A DNA stretch of 64,000 nucleotides from an uncultured Collinsella sp. (GTDB lineage: Bacteria > Actinomycetota > Coriobacteriia > Coriobacteriales > Coriobacteriaceae), in assembly GCA_905194675.1 (NCBI GenBank), contig CAJJTG010000003.1, positions 1 to 64,000 on the forward strand, written 5' to 3'. Each line of letters opens with the position of its first letter. The stretch's first letter is position 1. Under the pieces are notes generated by a model, which saw nothing but the letters and a program-made list of their open reading frames with translations, was not told where the DNA came from and did not search any database. Shown here piece by piece: positions 8,224-16,188 of this stretch. The translations under genes and the position numbers were made by a program.

Positions 8224-9714
8224 CTAATCGTTGAGTAGTACCTCGTACATAGGACGGAACACCGAATCTTCTTTGGCATGCAGCGAATGCACCGGCTTCC
8301 ACTCGTTTTCGTCAATTACCATATGAATGTGGTTCTCAGCGGTATAGGGGTCCCATGGTGCCTTGCCCTCAACAAACGGTTTGCCCGTCTTCGCAAAGCT
8401 GAACCACGCATCGTTCATTTCATCCGCGAGATGCGCTGGAGGATTGTCACCCGTAAACATCAGACCACTCGCGGTATCAAGATTCTTGAAAACGAACGGC
8501 ACCTCGATTGCGTGGCAAGAACCCATTCCCTCGACACGAGATTTATAACGGAACAAATAGTTGTACACGGGCTTAAACGCCGACTGCTCTTCAGCCATAA
8601 GGTCGGTGCCGACAAAGAAACCGGTTGAGTTCATAAAATTGGTGTAATTCTCGGCAAAATCGCGCTCAGGCCATGCCTTTCGATATGCTTGCTCCCAGTA
8701 ATCGATATCAATCTGATCATCAAAATGAATCGGGAATTGGCCGTGCCAGAATCCGGGAAGGTCATCGAAATAGAAATGGAAATAAGTAAACTCGTCCTCG
8801 GTACATCCAATCATGATATCGATATCCTTGGCTGCGCCCTCCGCCCAGGCCTTCATCGGCTTCTTGGGAAGAAAAGACCCGTCGCAAACCGGCGAGAAAA
8901 TTAGCGACACTTCGTAGGTATGACGATCGCACCACACCTGCATGCCCTCAATGAGCTCGTCTGCCGACTTCGCTAAGAGCTCTTGGGCGGTTTTGCATCC
9001 CATGATTTCGGCGAACTCCCGAGCAAAGTACTCGCCGCGCTCGCGGGTCTTATAAAGCTGGATAGGGCCGGACTCCAAAATCGCACGTTGGAAATACTTA
9101 TTTGCCTCTGGCAATATGGAAAGAAGAGCCTGGCTGGAAGAGCCTGCCGACTCACCGAAAAGCGTGACACAATTGGGGTCACCGCCGAAGGCCGAAATAT
9201 TCTCATGCACCCACTCGAGCGCACGGATTTGATCAAGAATGGCAAGATAGCCGGCGTCTTTGTAGTCCTCTCCGCCCGGCAGGCAATCGAGCAGCAGCGA
9301 CCCAAACAAGTTCAGACGGTAGTTAATCGAAACAATAACGACATCCTTCGCTGCCGCAAAATTGGAGCCGTTATATAGCGGGTCGGCAGATCCACCTGAG
9401 AAGTAGGCACCACCATGGATATATACCATGACAGGAAGGTTCTTGCGTGCGTGTCCCCTGACCCACACGTTAAGGCTCAGGCAATCCTCCCCTTGCTCAT
9501 GAAGCGAAGCGAGTTCAACTTCATCGATAAATTGCCTGGCAGAATGCCCGAATTCCACGCATTCAATTTCCTCATCGGAATCATCAAGGCGCTCAGGGGC
9601 ACGCCAACGAAGATCACCTACCGGCTGCTTTGCATAGGGAATGCCCAAAAAAGCTTCAACCCCGTTTTCGAGCGTCTTGCCCGAAACTATACCCGTCCTA
9701 GTCTTGACCTTCAT
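8224..9714 (-). CDS. Type-B carboxylesterase
   Basis: A 496-aa alpha/beta-hydrolase of the cholinesterase/para-nitrobenzyl esterase family, full length. Visible motifs are the N-terminal FLGIPYAKQP, EDCLSLNVWV, the oxyanion-hole HGGAY (residues 100-104) and the nucleophile elbow GESAGS with Ser189. Acidic and histidine triad members are expected later; CHAIEVPFVF is the usual histidine region. There is no signal peptide, so it is cytoplasmic. AGGAAGGA precedes the ATG. It heads the minus-strand set with two MFS transporters and is divergent from a MerR-type regulator, which suggests uptake followed by ester cleavage. Confidence 0.9.
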   Translation of the reverse strand: MKVKTRTGIVSGKTLENGVEAFLGIPYAKQPVGDLRWRAPERLDDSDEEIECVEFGHSARQFIDEVELASLHEQGEDCLSLNVWVRGHARKNLPVMVYIHGGAYFSGGSADPLYNGSNFAAAKDVVIVSINYRLNLFGSLLLDCLPGGEDYKDAGYLAILDQIRALEWVHENISAFGGDPNCVTLFGESAGSSSQALLSILPEANKYFQRAILESGPIQLYKTRERGEYFAREFAEIMGCKTAQELLAKSADELIEGMQVWCDRHTYEVSLIFSPVCDGSFLPKKPMKAWAEGAAKDIDIMIGCTEDEFTYFHFYFDDLPGFWHGQFPIHFDDQIDIDYWEQAYRKAWPERDFAENYTNFMNSTGFFVGTDLMAEEQSAFKPVYNYLFRYKSRVEGMGSCHAIEVPFVFKNLDTASGLMFTGDNPPAHLADEMNDAWFSFAKTGKPFVEGKAPWDPYTAENHIHMVIDENEWKPVHSLHAKEDSVFRPMYEVLLND

Positions 9715-9959
9715 TGCTTGTCCTTCCTCACAATTAAGATGCTAGATCGATATGATTTAAGCTAGCTGGCTTGAAACCATCTTAGAATATGGAGAAAGTC
9801 AAAGGTCAACGACGTGTTTCGATGGAATACCAGCTGGATACCAAGCGCTTAAGACCGTTCACCTCGTCAAAACGACCGCTTGCCCGACAATGACGGAGTA
9901 ACAAACATTAGAATAGCTCCAAGGTTTTGAGTGGCCCTAGGGCAGTCGGAAGGTGTGAC
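9715..9959. promoter_or_regulatory. Divergent promoter region, esterase/merR
   Basis: A 245-bp AT-richer gap between two divergent genes, so it must hold both promoters. A GGAAGG ribosome site for the plus-strand gene lies at about 9949. I could not identify a clear MerR-type operator (dyad within a 19-bp spacer). Confidence 0.45.
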
Positions 9960-10790
9960 ATGGAACGCGAGTTTTCCCTTAATATCAAGCAGACGGCCGG
10001 CCTCTACGGCGTAAGCGCAGACACTCTTCGCTATTACGAGGCAATTGGTTTAGTTGCCCCAAAGCGCGGGGCGAATGCCTACCGTGAATACAGGAAGGAC
10101 GATTTCGGCAGACTCAACATCATCATGTCAATGCTCAATATGAACTACACGCTTAGCGAAATCAGATCTTTCCTAGATAACCATTCACTCGAAACGAGCT
10201 TTGAACTGTTCAGCAACGAACTTGATAGCATCGACGCAGCCATAGCAAAACTATCGCAACGGCGCCGAAAGATCGAGCATTGCATGCAGAACATATCCAT
10301 GTCGTTAAGAGCACGCGAGGAAAAACAGTCGAGGGTGGTTCATAAGGGACCCCGAGGATATGTCATCGTAAGCGAGGATGAGCTAAGCGGCGACATAATT
10401 CCCTACGCCACCATTAAGCGCATGAAAGAACTCGGGATGGAAATCGATTCGATACACACGGTTCCATGCTTCATCCTTGACCCATCGCGCAGAAGCGCCG
10501 ACGGTTGCCTGGTAGCAGAGAAGACGCTGCTTTCACTCGGATCAATCGACGATAAAGGGTGCGAGATTTTCCCAGAAGGCGACTATCTTTGCAGGACAAC
10601 CACCGGACCTGCAGAAATAACGCCGACAATATGGAAGGAAATGAATGAATTCATGGACCAGAATCATCTCATTGCCGCAGGGCCTCTTCTAGAATTCTGG
10701 TATGTAAGCGAATACATATCTGACAATCAAGATGAATATTTACACACGCTAGAAATAATGGTTGAACCCGGTGAAATCGACCAGCGATAG
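9960..10790 (+). CDS. MerR-family regulator with GyrI-like effector domain
   Basis: A 276-aa protein. Residues about 8-75 form a MerR winged helix (TAGLYGVSADTLRYYEAIGLV, then AYREYRKDDFGRLNII), followed by a coiled-coil dimer helix with SQRRRKIEH. The C-terminal half (about 130-276) resembles the GyrI/BmrR-type multidrug or small-molecule binding fold, including GPRGYVIVSEDE. The ATG at 9960 is preferred over a TTG at 9927 because GGAAGG lies just ahead. It is probably the ligand-responsive controller of the divergent esterase-transporter genes. Confidence 0.85.
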   Translation: MEREFSLNIKQTAGLYGVSADTLRYYEAIGLVAPKRGANAYREYRKDDFGRLNIIMSMLNMNYTLSEIRSFLDNHSLETSFELFSNELDSIDAAIAKLSQRRRKIEHCMQNISMSLRAREEKQSRVVHKGPRGYVIVSEDELSGDIIPYATIKRMKELGMEIDSIHTVPCFILDPSRRSADGCLVAEKTLLSLGSIDDKGCEIFPEGDYLCRTTTGPAEITPTIWKEMNEFMDQNHLIAAGPLLEFWYVSEYISDNQDEYLHTLEIMVEPGEIDQR

Positions 10791-10853
10791 CGCCTCAACT
10801 CACCTAACACGCCAAAAGGCAAGCAACATTCACCTCCAATGGCCAAGCCACCA

Positions 10854-10965
10854 GGGTAGTCTTTTTGCGACGGGGCTTTTTTGACTACTTTTTCGCAAAC
10901 GCAAGTGCTCGGCGAGGCAGCCGACAAGAGGTAGTAAAAAAAGCCCCGTCCCAAAAAGACTACCC
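10854..10965. repeat. Long 112-bp palindromic element
   Basis: Arms of about 35 bp (10854-10888 and 10931-10965) are complementary with two mismatches. The left arm begins GGGTAGTCTTTTTG and contains GACGGGGC; the right arm ends CAAAAAGACTACCC. The 42-bp centre can also fold (CTCGGC...GCCGA). It lies between convergent genes, where it could end both transcripts, but its size and symmetry look like a dispersed REP or MITE-like element. Confidence 0.75.
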
Positions 10966-10985
10966 CAAAGTGGACTGCGAGATGG

Positions 10986-11252
10986 TTAGAACGAGAGGTT
11001 GTCGTCGGTGTTGGCGGCTTCGCCGTCGGCGAGCACGTCGTTGCCGTCGACGTCCTTCAGGAGCACCGAGACCTTCTGCTCGGCATCGGACAGGCGGGTG
11101 CGCAGGCTCTTGAGGAGTTCGACGCCGCGGGTGTAGCTCTCGAGCGACTCCTCGAGCTCCATATCGCCCGACTCCAAGCTGCGGATAATGAGCTCCAGCT
11201 CCTGCGAGGCCTGCTTGTACGTAAGCTGCTCGACCGGGGTCTTCTCTGCCAT
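10986..11252 (-). CDS. xseB: Exodeoxyribonuclease VII small subunit
   Basis: An 88-aa XseB protein. The core TYKQASQELELIIRSLESGDMELEESLESYTRGVELLKSLRTRLSDAEQKV is characteristic of this two-helix family (shown here in reading order as several adjoining motifs: TYKQASQELELI, GDMELEESLESY, RGVELLK and DAEQKV). Several copies bind one XseA to form the exonuclease that trims single-stranded DNA from both ends. It lies 42 bp after xseA on the same strand, the usual order. Confidence 0.93.
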   Translation of the reverse strand: MAEKTPVEQLTYKQASQELELIIRSLESGDMELEESLESYTRGVELLKSLRTRLSDAEQKVSVLLKDVDGNDVLADGEAANTDDNLSF

Positions 11253-11294
11253 ATCTGTTTCCTTTCCTAAGGGTCTATCACTGTGAAACGCGGT

Positions 11295-12746
11295 CTACTC
11301 GACCGCATTGACGGTTGCCGACACGTTGCCGTCCGCCATGCGCACCCGGATGGCATCGCCGGGCTTAAAGGTCTTGGCGCTCGTAGCCACCCCATCATCG
11401 CTGTACGCGATGGAGTAACCGCGGGCAAGCACCTTGAGCGGCGACAGGGCATCGAGCGAGGCGGCAGCTCGGCCCAGATCGGACGCGGGTTTGCTGAGCA
11501 TCGTGCGTCCCTGATGCTCTAGACGAGAGCTTGCGAGCGTGAGCGCATGGCGCTTGCCATCGAGCCCTGAGGTGCTTGCGACCAAGCGCTCGGGCAGGCG
11601 CTCGAAGTTGGAACGGAAGGCCCCGACCGAACGCGTTATGGCGCCGGACAGACGATCGGCCGTCAGGGCAAGCTCAGACTCTCGACGCTCGACCATAAAC
11701 GTTGGATCGTTGAGGCACGGGCGGCACGCAGCCGCATCGAGCGCGTCGCTCAAGCGAGCCGTATAGGTATCCCAGGCACGGCGACCGCGCTGATCGAGCA
11801 TTTCCAGATCGACCTGATTCGACCCGATCATCGATGCCATCGCGGCGCCCAGGCGCTGGTGGCGCGCCTCGAGCACGTCGGCCAGCTCTGTCATAGCCGG
11901 CGCCACCGATTCGGCCGCAGCCGTGGGCGTGGAGGCGCGACGGTCGCTCACCATATCGCAAATCGAGGTATCTGGCTCGTGACCGATACCAGTCACCACG
12001 GGCACGGGGCAAGCCGCCACCGCGCGGGCAAGCTCCTCGTCATTAAAGGTCATGAGGTCCTCGAAGGAGCCACCGCCGCGCACCAGCAAAATACAGTCGG
12101 GTGCCGGCGTAATAGAAGCGGCCCGGCGCAGACCCTCAATAAGCTCTGCCGGCGCGCCCTCGCCTTGCACCTTGGCACCCACGCAAACAAGCTCGACAAG
12201 CGGGTTGCGCCGGCGCAGCGTACGCTTGACGTCGTCGATTACCGCACCGGAAAGCGAAGTGACGACTGCCACACGCGAGCAGAACACTGGGATGCGACGC
12301 TTGCGTGCCTCGTCCATCAGGCCCTCGCGGCGTAGCTTTTCGGCCAGTTGCGCCACTTGTTGACGCAGCAGACCCTCCCCCGCCAGCGAGAACGAGCGGG
12401 CGACAAAACTCATGCGACCCGTGGGCTTGTAGAGATTGAAACCGCCCTTAAAGCTCACCTGCATACCGTCGCGCAAATCGAAAGTGCGCTTGAGATAGGC
12501 GCCCTTCCAGATGATGCAGTCGACGGCGGCCGAGTCGTCTTTAATCTGGAAGTAGCAGTGGCCACTTCGGGCATTGGGACCACGGAAACCCGTGACCTCG
12601 CCCAGGACGATCAGTTGCGGAATAGCATCGAGCGCACCGGCGGCGATCTCTACCGCCTGGCTCACGCTGAGCTCTTTACGCTCCTGCTCGTCCGAACCGT
12701 CGAACTCGGCGGAAACGCTATTGCCGGTTAGATTCCAACCTGCCAC
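11295..12746 (-). CDS. xseA: Exodeoxyribonuclease VII large subunit
   Basis: Catalytic subunit, 483 aa from a GTG at 12746 that follows AAAGGAGG closely; a start nine codons earlier is also open. An N-terminal OB-fold (VTGFRGPNARSGHCYFQIKD, then WKGAYLKRTFDLRDG) binds ssDNA. The central catalytic domain has VVTSLSGAVIDDV, ILLVRGGGSFEDLMTFNDEELARA (GGGS/D motif region) and TGIGHEPDTSICD, all typical. The coiled-coil region for XseB binding follows. It works in recombination and mismatch repair as a processive exonuclease. Confidence 0.93.
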   Translation of the reverse strand: MAGWNLTGNSVSAEFDGSDEQERKELSVSQAVEIAAGALDAIPQLIVLGEVTGFRGPNARSGHCYFQIKDDSAAVDCIIWKGAYLKRTFDLRDGMQVSFKGGFNLYKPTGRMSFVARSFSLAGEGLLRQQVAQLAEKLRREGLMDEARKRRIPVFCSRVAVVTSLSGAVIDDVKRTLRRRNPLVELVCVGAKVQGEGAPAELIEGLRRAASITPAPDCILLVRGGGSFEDLMTFNDEELARAVAACPVPVVTGIGHEPDTSICDMVSDRRASTPTAAAESVAPAMTELADVLEARHQRLGAAMASMIGSNQVDLEMLDQRGRRAWDTYTARLSDALDAAACRPCLNDPTFMVERRESELALTADRLSGAITRSVGAFRSNFERLPERLVASTSGLDGKRHALTLASSRLEHQGRTMLSKPASDLGRAAASLDALSPLKVLARGYSIAYSDDGVATSAKTFKPGDAIRVRMADGNVSATVNAVE

Positions 12747-12861
12747 GCAACCTCCTTTCGTTATCGTGCACAAAGGCTCTGGCCCTGCGCAAATTCAAGT
12801 CCAACACATAGTACAGCGCCGCGGGGACACAAATCCCCGCGGCGCCCAGCGACCCAATTTG

Positions 12862-13566
12862 TTATCGGTTGGAGTTTCTGTTGTAGCGAGCCATAAGATA
12901 GAGCAGCTGAATAATCGAGGTGAGTGCCGCCGCCACGTAGGTAAGCGCGGCTGCCGTCAAGACCTTCTTGGCACCGTTGACCTGCTTGGAGCTCATACCC
13001 GACTGCTCAATATACGCCACGGCGCGCCGACTGGCGTCAATCTCGACCGGCAGCGTAACGAACTGGAACAGCACGCTAAACGAGAAGAAGATCAGCGCGA
13101 GGGTCGTGAGTCCCGCGATGTTCATAAACAGGCCCATGAGCAGCACGATGGTCCAAGTGTTCTGGGTAAAGTTGACGACCGGCACGAGGGCGGTGCGTAC
13201 CTTCATCATGGTATAGCCGCTTTGACGCTGAGCGGCATGGCCTGCCTCGTGACAAGCGACAGCAACGCTTGCGACCGAGCCGCCCGAACGGTTGGAATCC
13301 GACAGATACAGATTGTTGTCCTGCGGGTTGTAGTGGTCGGTAAGCTCACCAGCGACGCCCTTGATACCCACGGCATTGCAGCCGTTGGCGTCGAGCATGC
13401 GGCGCGCGACCGCAGCGCCCGTGTCGCCGTCCGAGCGAACCTTGGACCACGTCTTGTACGTCGAATTGATATAGTTCTGTGCGGCAAGGCCAAGCACCGT
13501 GCAGACAAGCACAACCAGCAGGTACAGCGGGTCGATGCCAAAGCCGTATCCATAGTAGTAGGGCAT
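12862..13566 (-). CDS. Membrane zinc metallopeptidase, YugP-like
   Basis: A 234-aa integral membrane protein of the neutral zinc metallopeptidase family (DUF2268/YugP type). One N-terminal membrane segment (about 8-30) precedes a cytoplasmic stretch with HYNPQDNNLYLSDS. The zinc motif HEAGHAAQ (HEXXH) is followed by two or three hydrophobic segments. The family's general role is unclear; membrane-protein quality control is often assumed. The protein looks complete. It lies between xseA and the RNase D gene on the same strand. Confidence 0.85.
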   Translation of the reverse strand: MPYYYGYGFGIDPLYLLVVLVCTVLGLAAQNYINSTYKTWSKVRSDGDTGAAVARRMLDANGCNAVGIKGVAGELTDHYNPQDNNLYLSDSNRSGGSVASVAVACHEAGHAAQRQSGYTMMKVRTALVPVVNFTQNTWTIVLLMGLFMNIAGLTTLALIFFSFSVLFQFVTLPVEIDASRRAVAYIEQSGMSSKQVNGAKKVLTAAALTYVAAALTSIIQLLYLMARYNRNSNR

Positions 13567-13630
13567 ACGAATTCCTCCGAATCGAGTTACACGTTGGAGG
13601 CATTCTACCCACTCAGCAGACTAGGCTTCC

Positions 13631-14764
13631 CTATAACAACTCAATCTTTCCGTCCTTCACGGTGAGCCCCATATTGCCGGAAAGCAGATCGTCCAGGCGC
13701 GAACCCACAAGCTCAAAACGCCAGCCTTCGCGCAGGGGGCTTTGCTCAGGATGCTCGATGTAATCGGCCAGGTCATCGCGCGAGGCAATGACCGAGGTCG
13801 CCACCCCCGAGCGCTCGGCAACCAAGCGAATAAGCGCATACATCAGGTCCGTCACGCTCTCAAGCTCCGGCGAAATCTGGCGATGCCCGCGCACCATGAG
13901 CGGCAGGCGATCGTGCGGGCAGCTCGCACCGCGCTTGATGGCCATGAGCGCGCCGTCCACGTCGCGCTCCCCCAACTGGTCGGTACCGCGAATGCTACGG
14001 AACTCCTCAACGCGCACGGGATTGCGCTTAACGAGCGCCAGCAGCGTATCGTCGGACATGACCCACTTGCGCGGGATGTTGCGGCGCTCGGCGCGGTCCT
14101 CGCGCCAGGCGGCGAGCTCGCGCGCGATGCCCAACTGGTGACGGCTGCACGAATTGATGCGTTTGACCTTACGGAACGCCTCGTGGCGATCGGCGCGATA
14201 GTGCGACTCGTCAGCCAGCGGGCGCAGCTCGTCGAGCACCCAGTCCACGCGGCCCAGCTCGCGCAGGCGGCTCATCATCTCGGTAAAGGCGACGATCAGG
14301 TACTTGACGTCATCGATCGCGTACTCGATCTGTTTGTCGGTCAGCGGGCGACGCGACCAGTCGGTCAGCGACTCGGTCTTGGGCAGCGAGACGCCGCAAA
14401 ACGTCTGCACGAGCGCGCCGTAGGAAATCTGCTGGCGTTCGCCCAAAAAGGCGGCGGCCACCTGCGTGTCAAAAATCGGACGCGGCAGCACGCCCACGGT
14501 ATGGAGCATAACCTCCATATCCTGCGAGCAGGCGTGGAAGACTTTGGTCACGCTCTCGTCGGCCATAAGCTCGGCCAGCGGCGACAGGTCGTCGATCACC
14601 AGAGGGTCGACCGCGACGCTCTCGGCAGGGGTGGCAATCTGAACCAAACACAGGCGCGGATGGAACGTGCGCTCGCGCAAAAACTCGGTATCGACGGCAA
14701 TCGCGTCAAACTCACGGGCGCGCTGGCAAAAGTCGAGTAGAGCCTGATGTGTGGAAATGTACAT
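13631..14764 (-). CDS. rnd: Ribonuclease D
   Basis: A 377-aa 3'-5' exoribonuclease with a DnaQ-like domain. It shows Exo I (VDTEFLRERTF), Exo II (KVFHACSQDMEVM) and Exo III (YAIDDVKYL), with catalytic acids D, E and D in place. An HRDC domain follows (about 200-285: ELAAWREDRAERRNIPRKWVM), plus a further C-terminal region. RNase D trims tRNA and other stable RNA 3' ends. ATG at 14764 (MYISTHQ) fits the family start better than one twelve codons upstream; neither has a strong ribosome site. Confidence 0.9.
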   Translation of the reverse strand: MYISTHQALLDFCQRAREFDAIAVDTEFLRERTFHPRLCLVQIATPAESVAVDPLVIDDLSPLAELMADESVTKVFHACSQDMEVMLHTVGVLPRPIFDTQVAAAFLGERQQISYGALVQTFCGVSLPKTESLTDWSRRPLTDKQIEYAIDDVKYLIVAFTEMMSRLRELGRVDWVLDELRPLADESHYRADRHEAFRKVKRINSCSRHQLGIARELAAWREDRAERRNIPRKWVMSDDTLLALVKRNPVRVEEFRSIRGTDQLGERDVDGALMAIKRGASCPHDRLPLMVRGHRQISPELESVTDLMYALIRLVAERSGVATSVIASRDDLADYIEHPEQSPLREGWRFELVGSRLDDLLSGNMGLTVKDGKIELL

Positions 14765-14862
14765 ATCAACCCATCGAATAAGGTTAGGCCCGAAAAACAC
14801 GGGTAGGATATCGGCATTGCCTTACAACTATACTCGGTTAGTCACAGAACGGGAACGTAAGT

Positions 14863-15780
14863 ATGCGCTGCCTTATCATCCACAACCCGGCATCGGGCCC
14901 CAGCTCAGATGAAATCTACGCATTCACGCACGCCCTCGCGCAAGGCGGCGACGAGGTCGTGATGCGCTTTATCGGCGATGGCATGGAGCCCGAGGACGCC
15001 GTGGCAGACGTGCGCGAGTTTGATCGCGTGGTCGTTTCGGGCGGCGACGGCACCGTCTCCAACGTGCTCGATCAGATGCGCGGATGCGGTGTCCCCACGC
15101 TCATCTTCCCCTCCGGTACGGCCTGCCTGTTCTTCAACAACATCGGCAATGCCCCTGAGGCGGCGGCGCTCGCCAAGGCCTGCCGTGCCGGTCGCACGGT
15201 CAAAGTCGACATGGGCGAGCTCTTTTGGCTCGACGAGGACGGCAACGAGAAGCGCCACGGCTTTATCATCATCGCCGGCTCGGGCTTCGACGCCGAGATC
15301 ATGATGAAGGCCGCTCCCACCAAAAACGACATCGGCGAGATCGCCTACTTCCTCTCTGCGCTCGCCACGCCCAACCCCACGGTGGCGCACTTTACGATTG
15401 AGCATGACGGCATTGTCGAGGAGCTCGACGGCATCTGCTGCATGGCCGGCAACACCTCGGTCATCCAAAACGACATCAACCTGTTCCCCGACTGCCGCAT
15501 GAACGATGGCATGGTCGACATTGCGGTCATAGAACCCGTGCGCACCGTGCAGCTGCTGCCTACTGTGATCACCGCTGCGCTTGACCCCGCCGGCAAGGTA
15601 CTCGGGCGCCCGCAGTTCAAGATCATCCAGACCAAGGAAGCCAAGATCACCTGCACCCCGTCGCTGGGCATGCAGTTCGATGGCGAGATTATCTCCAGCA
15701 ATTCGGGCGTCTTTGGAGCCCGCGCGCTTCCGCAATGCCTCGACCTCATCGTCGACGAATTCTCACCGCTCGGAAAATAG
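14863..15780 (+). CDS. Diacylglycerol/lipid kinase family protein
   Basis: A 305-aa DAGK-catalytic-domain protein of the DgkB/YegS type. The N-terminal LIIHNPASGPSS and VVVSGGDGTVSNV (GGDGT nucleotide motif near residues 61-65) are followed by FPSGTACLF and a C-terminal lipid-binding beta domain with DGMVDIAVIEP and QFDGE. Such enzymes phosphorylate diacylglycerol or related lipids at the membrane face. It is divergent from rnd. A 30-codon gene follows whose ribosome site overlaps this stop codon. Confidence 0.88.
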   Translation: MRCLIIHNPASGPSSDEIYAFTHALAQGGDEVVMRFIGDGMEPEDAVADVREFDRVVVSGGDGTVSNVLDQMRGCGVPTLIFPSGTACLFFNNIGNAPEAAALAKACRAGRTVKVDMGELFWLDEDGNEKRHGFIIIAGSGFDAEIMMKAAPTKNDIGEIAYFLSALATPNPTVAHFTIEHDGIVEELDGICCMAGNTSVIQNDINLFPDCRMNDGMVDIAVIEPVRTVQLLPTVITAALDPAGKVLGRPQFKIIQTKEAKITCTPSLGMQFDGEIISSNSGVFGARALPQCLDLIVDEFSPLGK

Positions 15781-15789
15781 GAGGACCCC

Positions 15790-15882
15790 ATGAACGACAA
15801 TCCCCTGATCGGCTTTATTGTCATCGTCTTGGCCATGCTCGTCGGTTACGCCATCAACGTGATTCACCGCCGAAAGAAGTAA
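15790..15882 (+). CDS. 30-aa single-pass membrane peptide
   Basis: A small gene tightly coupled to the lipid kinase: GGAGGACCCC spans the kinase stop and leads into its ATG. The peptide starts MNDNPLIGFIVIVLAMLVGY, a clear transmembrane helix (residues 5-22), and ends INVIHRRKK, a positive tail expected to stay inside. No family is recognised. Co-translation with a lipid kinase suggests a membrane-associated accessory role. The strong ribosome site and the terminator 40 bp later support a real gene. Confidence 0.65.
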   Translation: MNDNPLIGFIVIVLAMLVGYAINVIHRRKK

Positions 15883-15920
15883 ATCCACATTGGTATGATA
15901 TTCATCCAGTTATGGCCTCT

Positions 15921-15960
15921 CCCGCTGTTTATGCATTCGTCAAACAGCGGGGGATTTTCA
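15921..15960 (+). terminator. Terminator of the lipid kinase unit
   Basis: Perfect 10-bp arms CCCGCTGTTT (15921-15930) and AAACAGCGGG (15942-15951), followed by GGATTTTCATTT. Confidence 0.8.
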
Positions 15961-16145
15961 TTTCGGGCATTCCCAGCTACTTTATTCGGCTACAGTAATT
16001 ACAGGGCGTCTTTATTAAAGTAAAGCTGCAAACTGAGTACGATTAACCGCTCATCGCATATTTCATCACGCTTATCGAGTAAGTTTCTTTCATAGATGAA
16101 TATTGTTTCCAGTTCGTTACGCTAATGAGGTGTCTTTATTGGCTG
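15961..16145 (+). promoter_or_regulatory. AT-rich upstream region of dipeptidase
   Basis: About 185 bp of AT-rich sequence ahead of the surface dipeptidase. It should carry the promoter and start of a long leader. No confident -35/-10 pair or known riboswitch was identified. Confidence 0.35.
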
Positions 16146-16169
16146 AAGCCCTCTGGCGACAGAGGGCTT
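16146..16169 (+). promoter_or_regulatory. Perfect hairpin just before the dipeptidase ribosome site
   Basis: A perfect 10-bp stem (AAGCCCTCTG, CAGAGGGCTT) is closed by the tetraloop GCGA, a GNRA type. It ends about 11 bases before GGGAGG, the ribosome site of the next gene. It could stabilise the mRNA or modulate initiation. A terminator role is less likely because the following sequence is only TCGCACGC. Confidence 0.55.
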
Positions 16170-16188
16170 TCGCACGCTGGGAGGGAAA

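Noticed and set aside
12574..14740. Plus-strand frames of 363 and 332 codons opposite the zinc peptidase and RNase D genes
   Set aside because: Antisense shadows of genes with clear motifs; GC-rich codon structure creates such frames.
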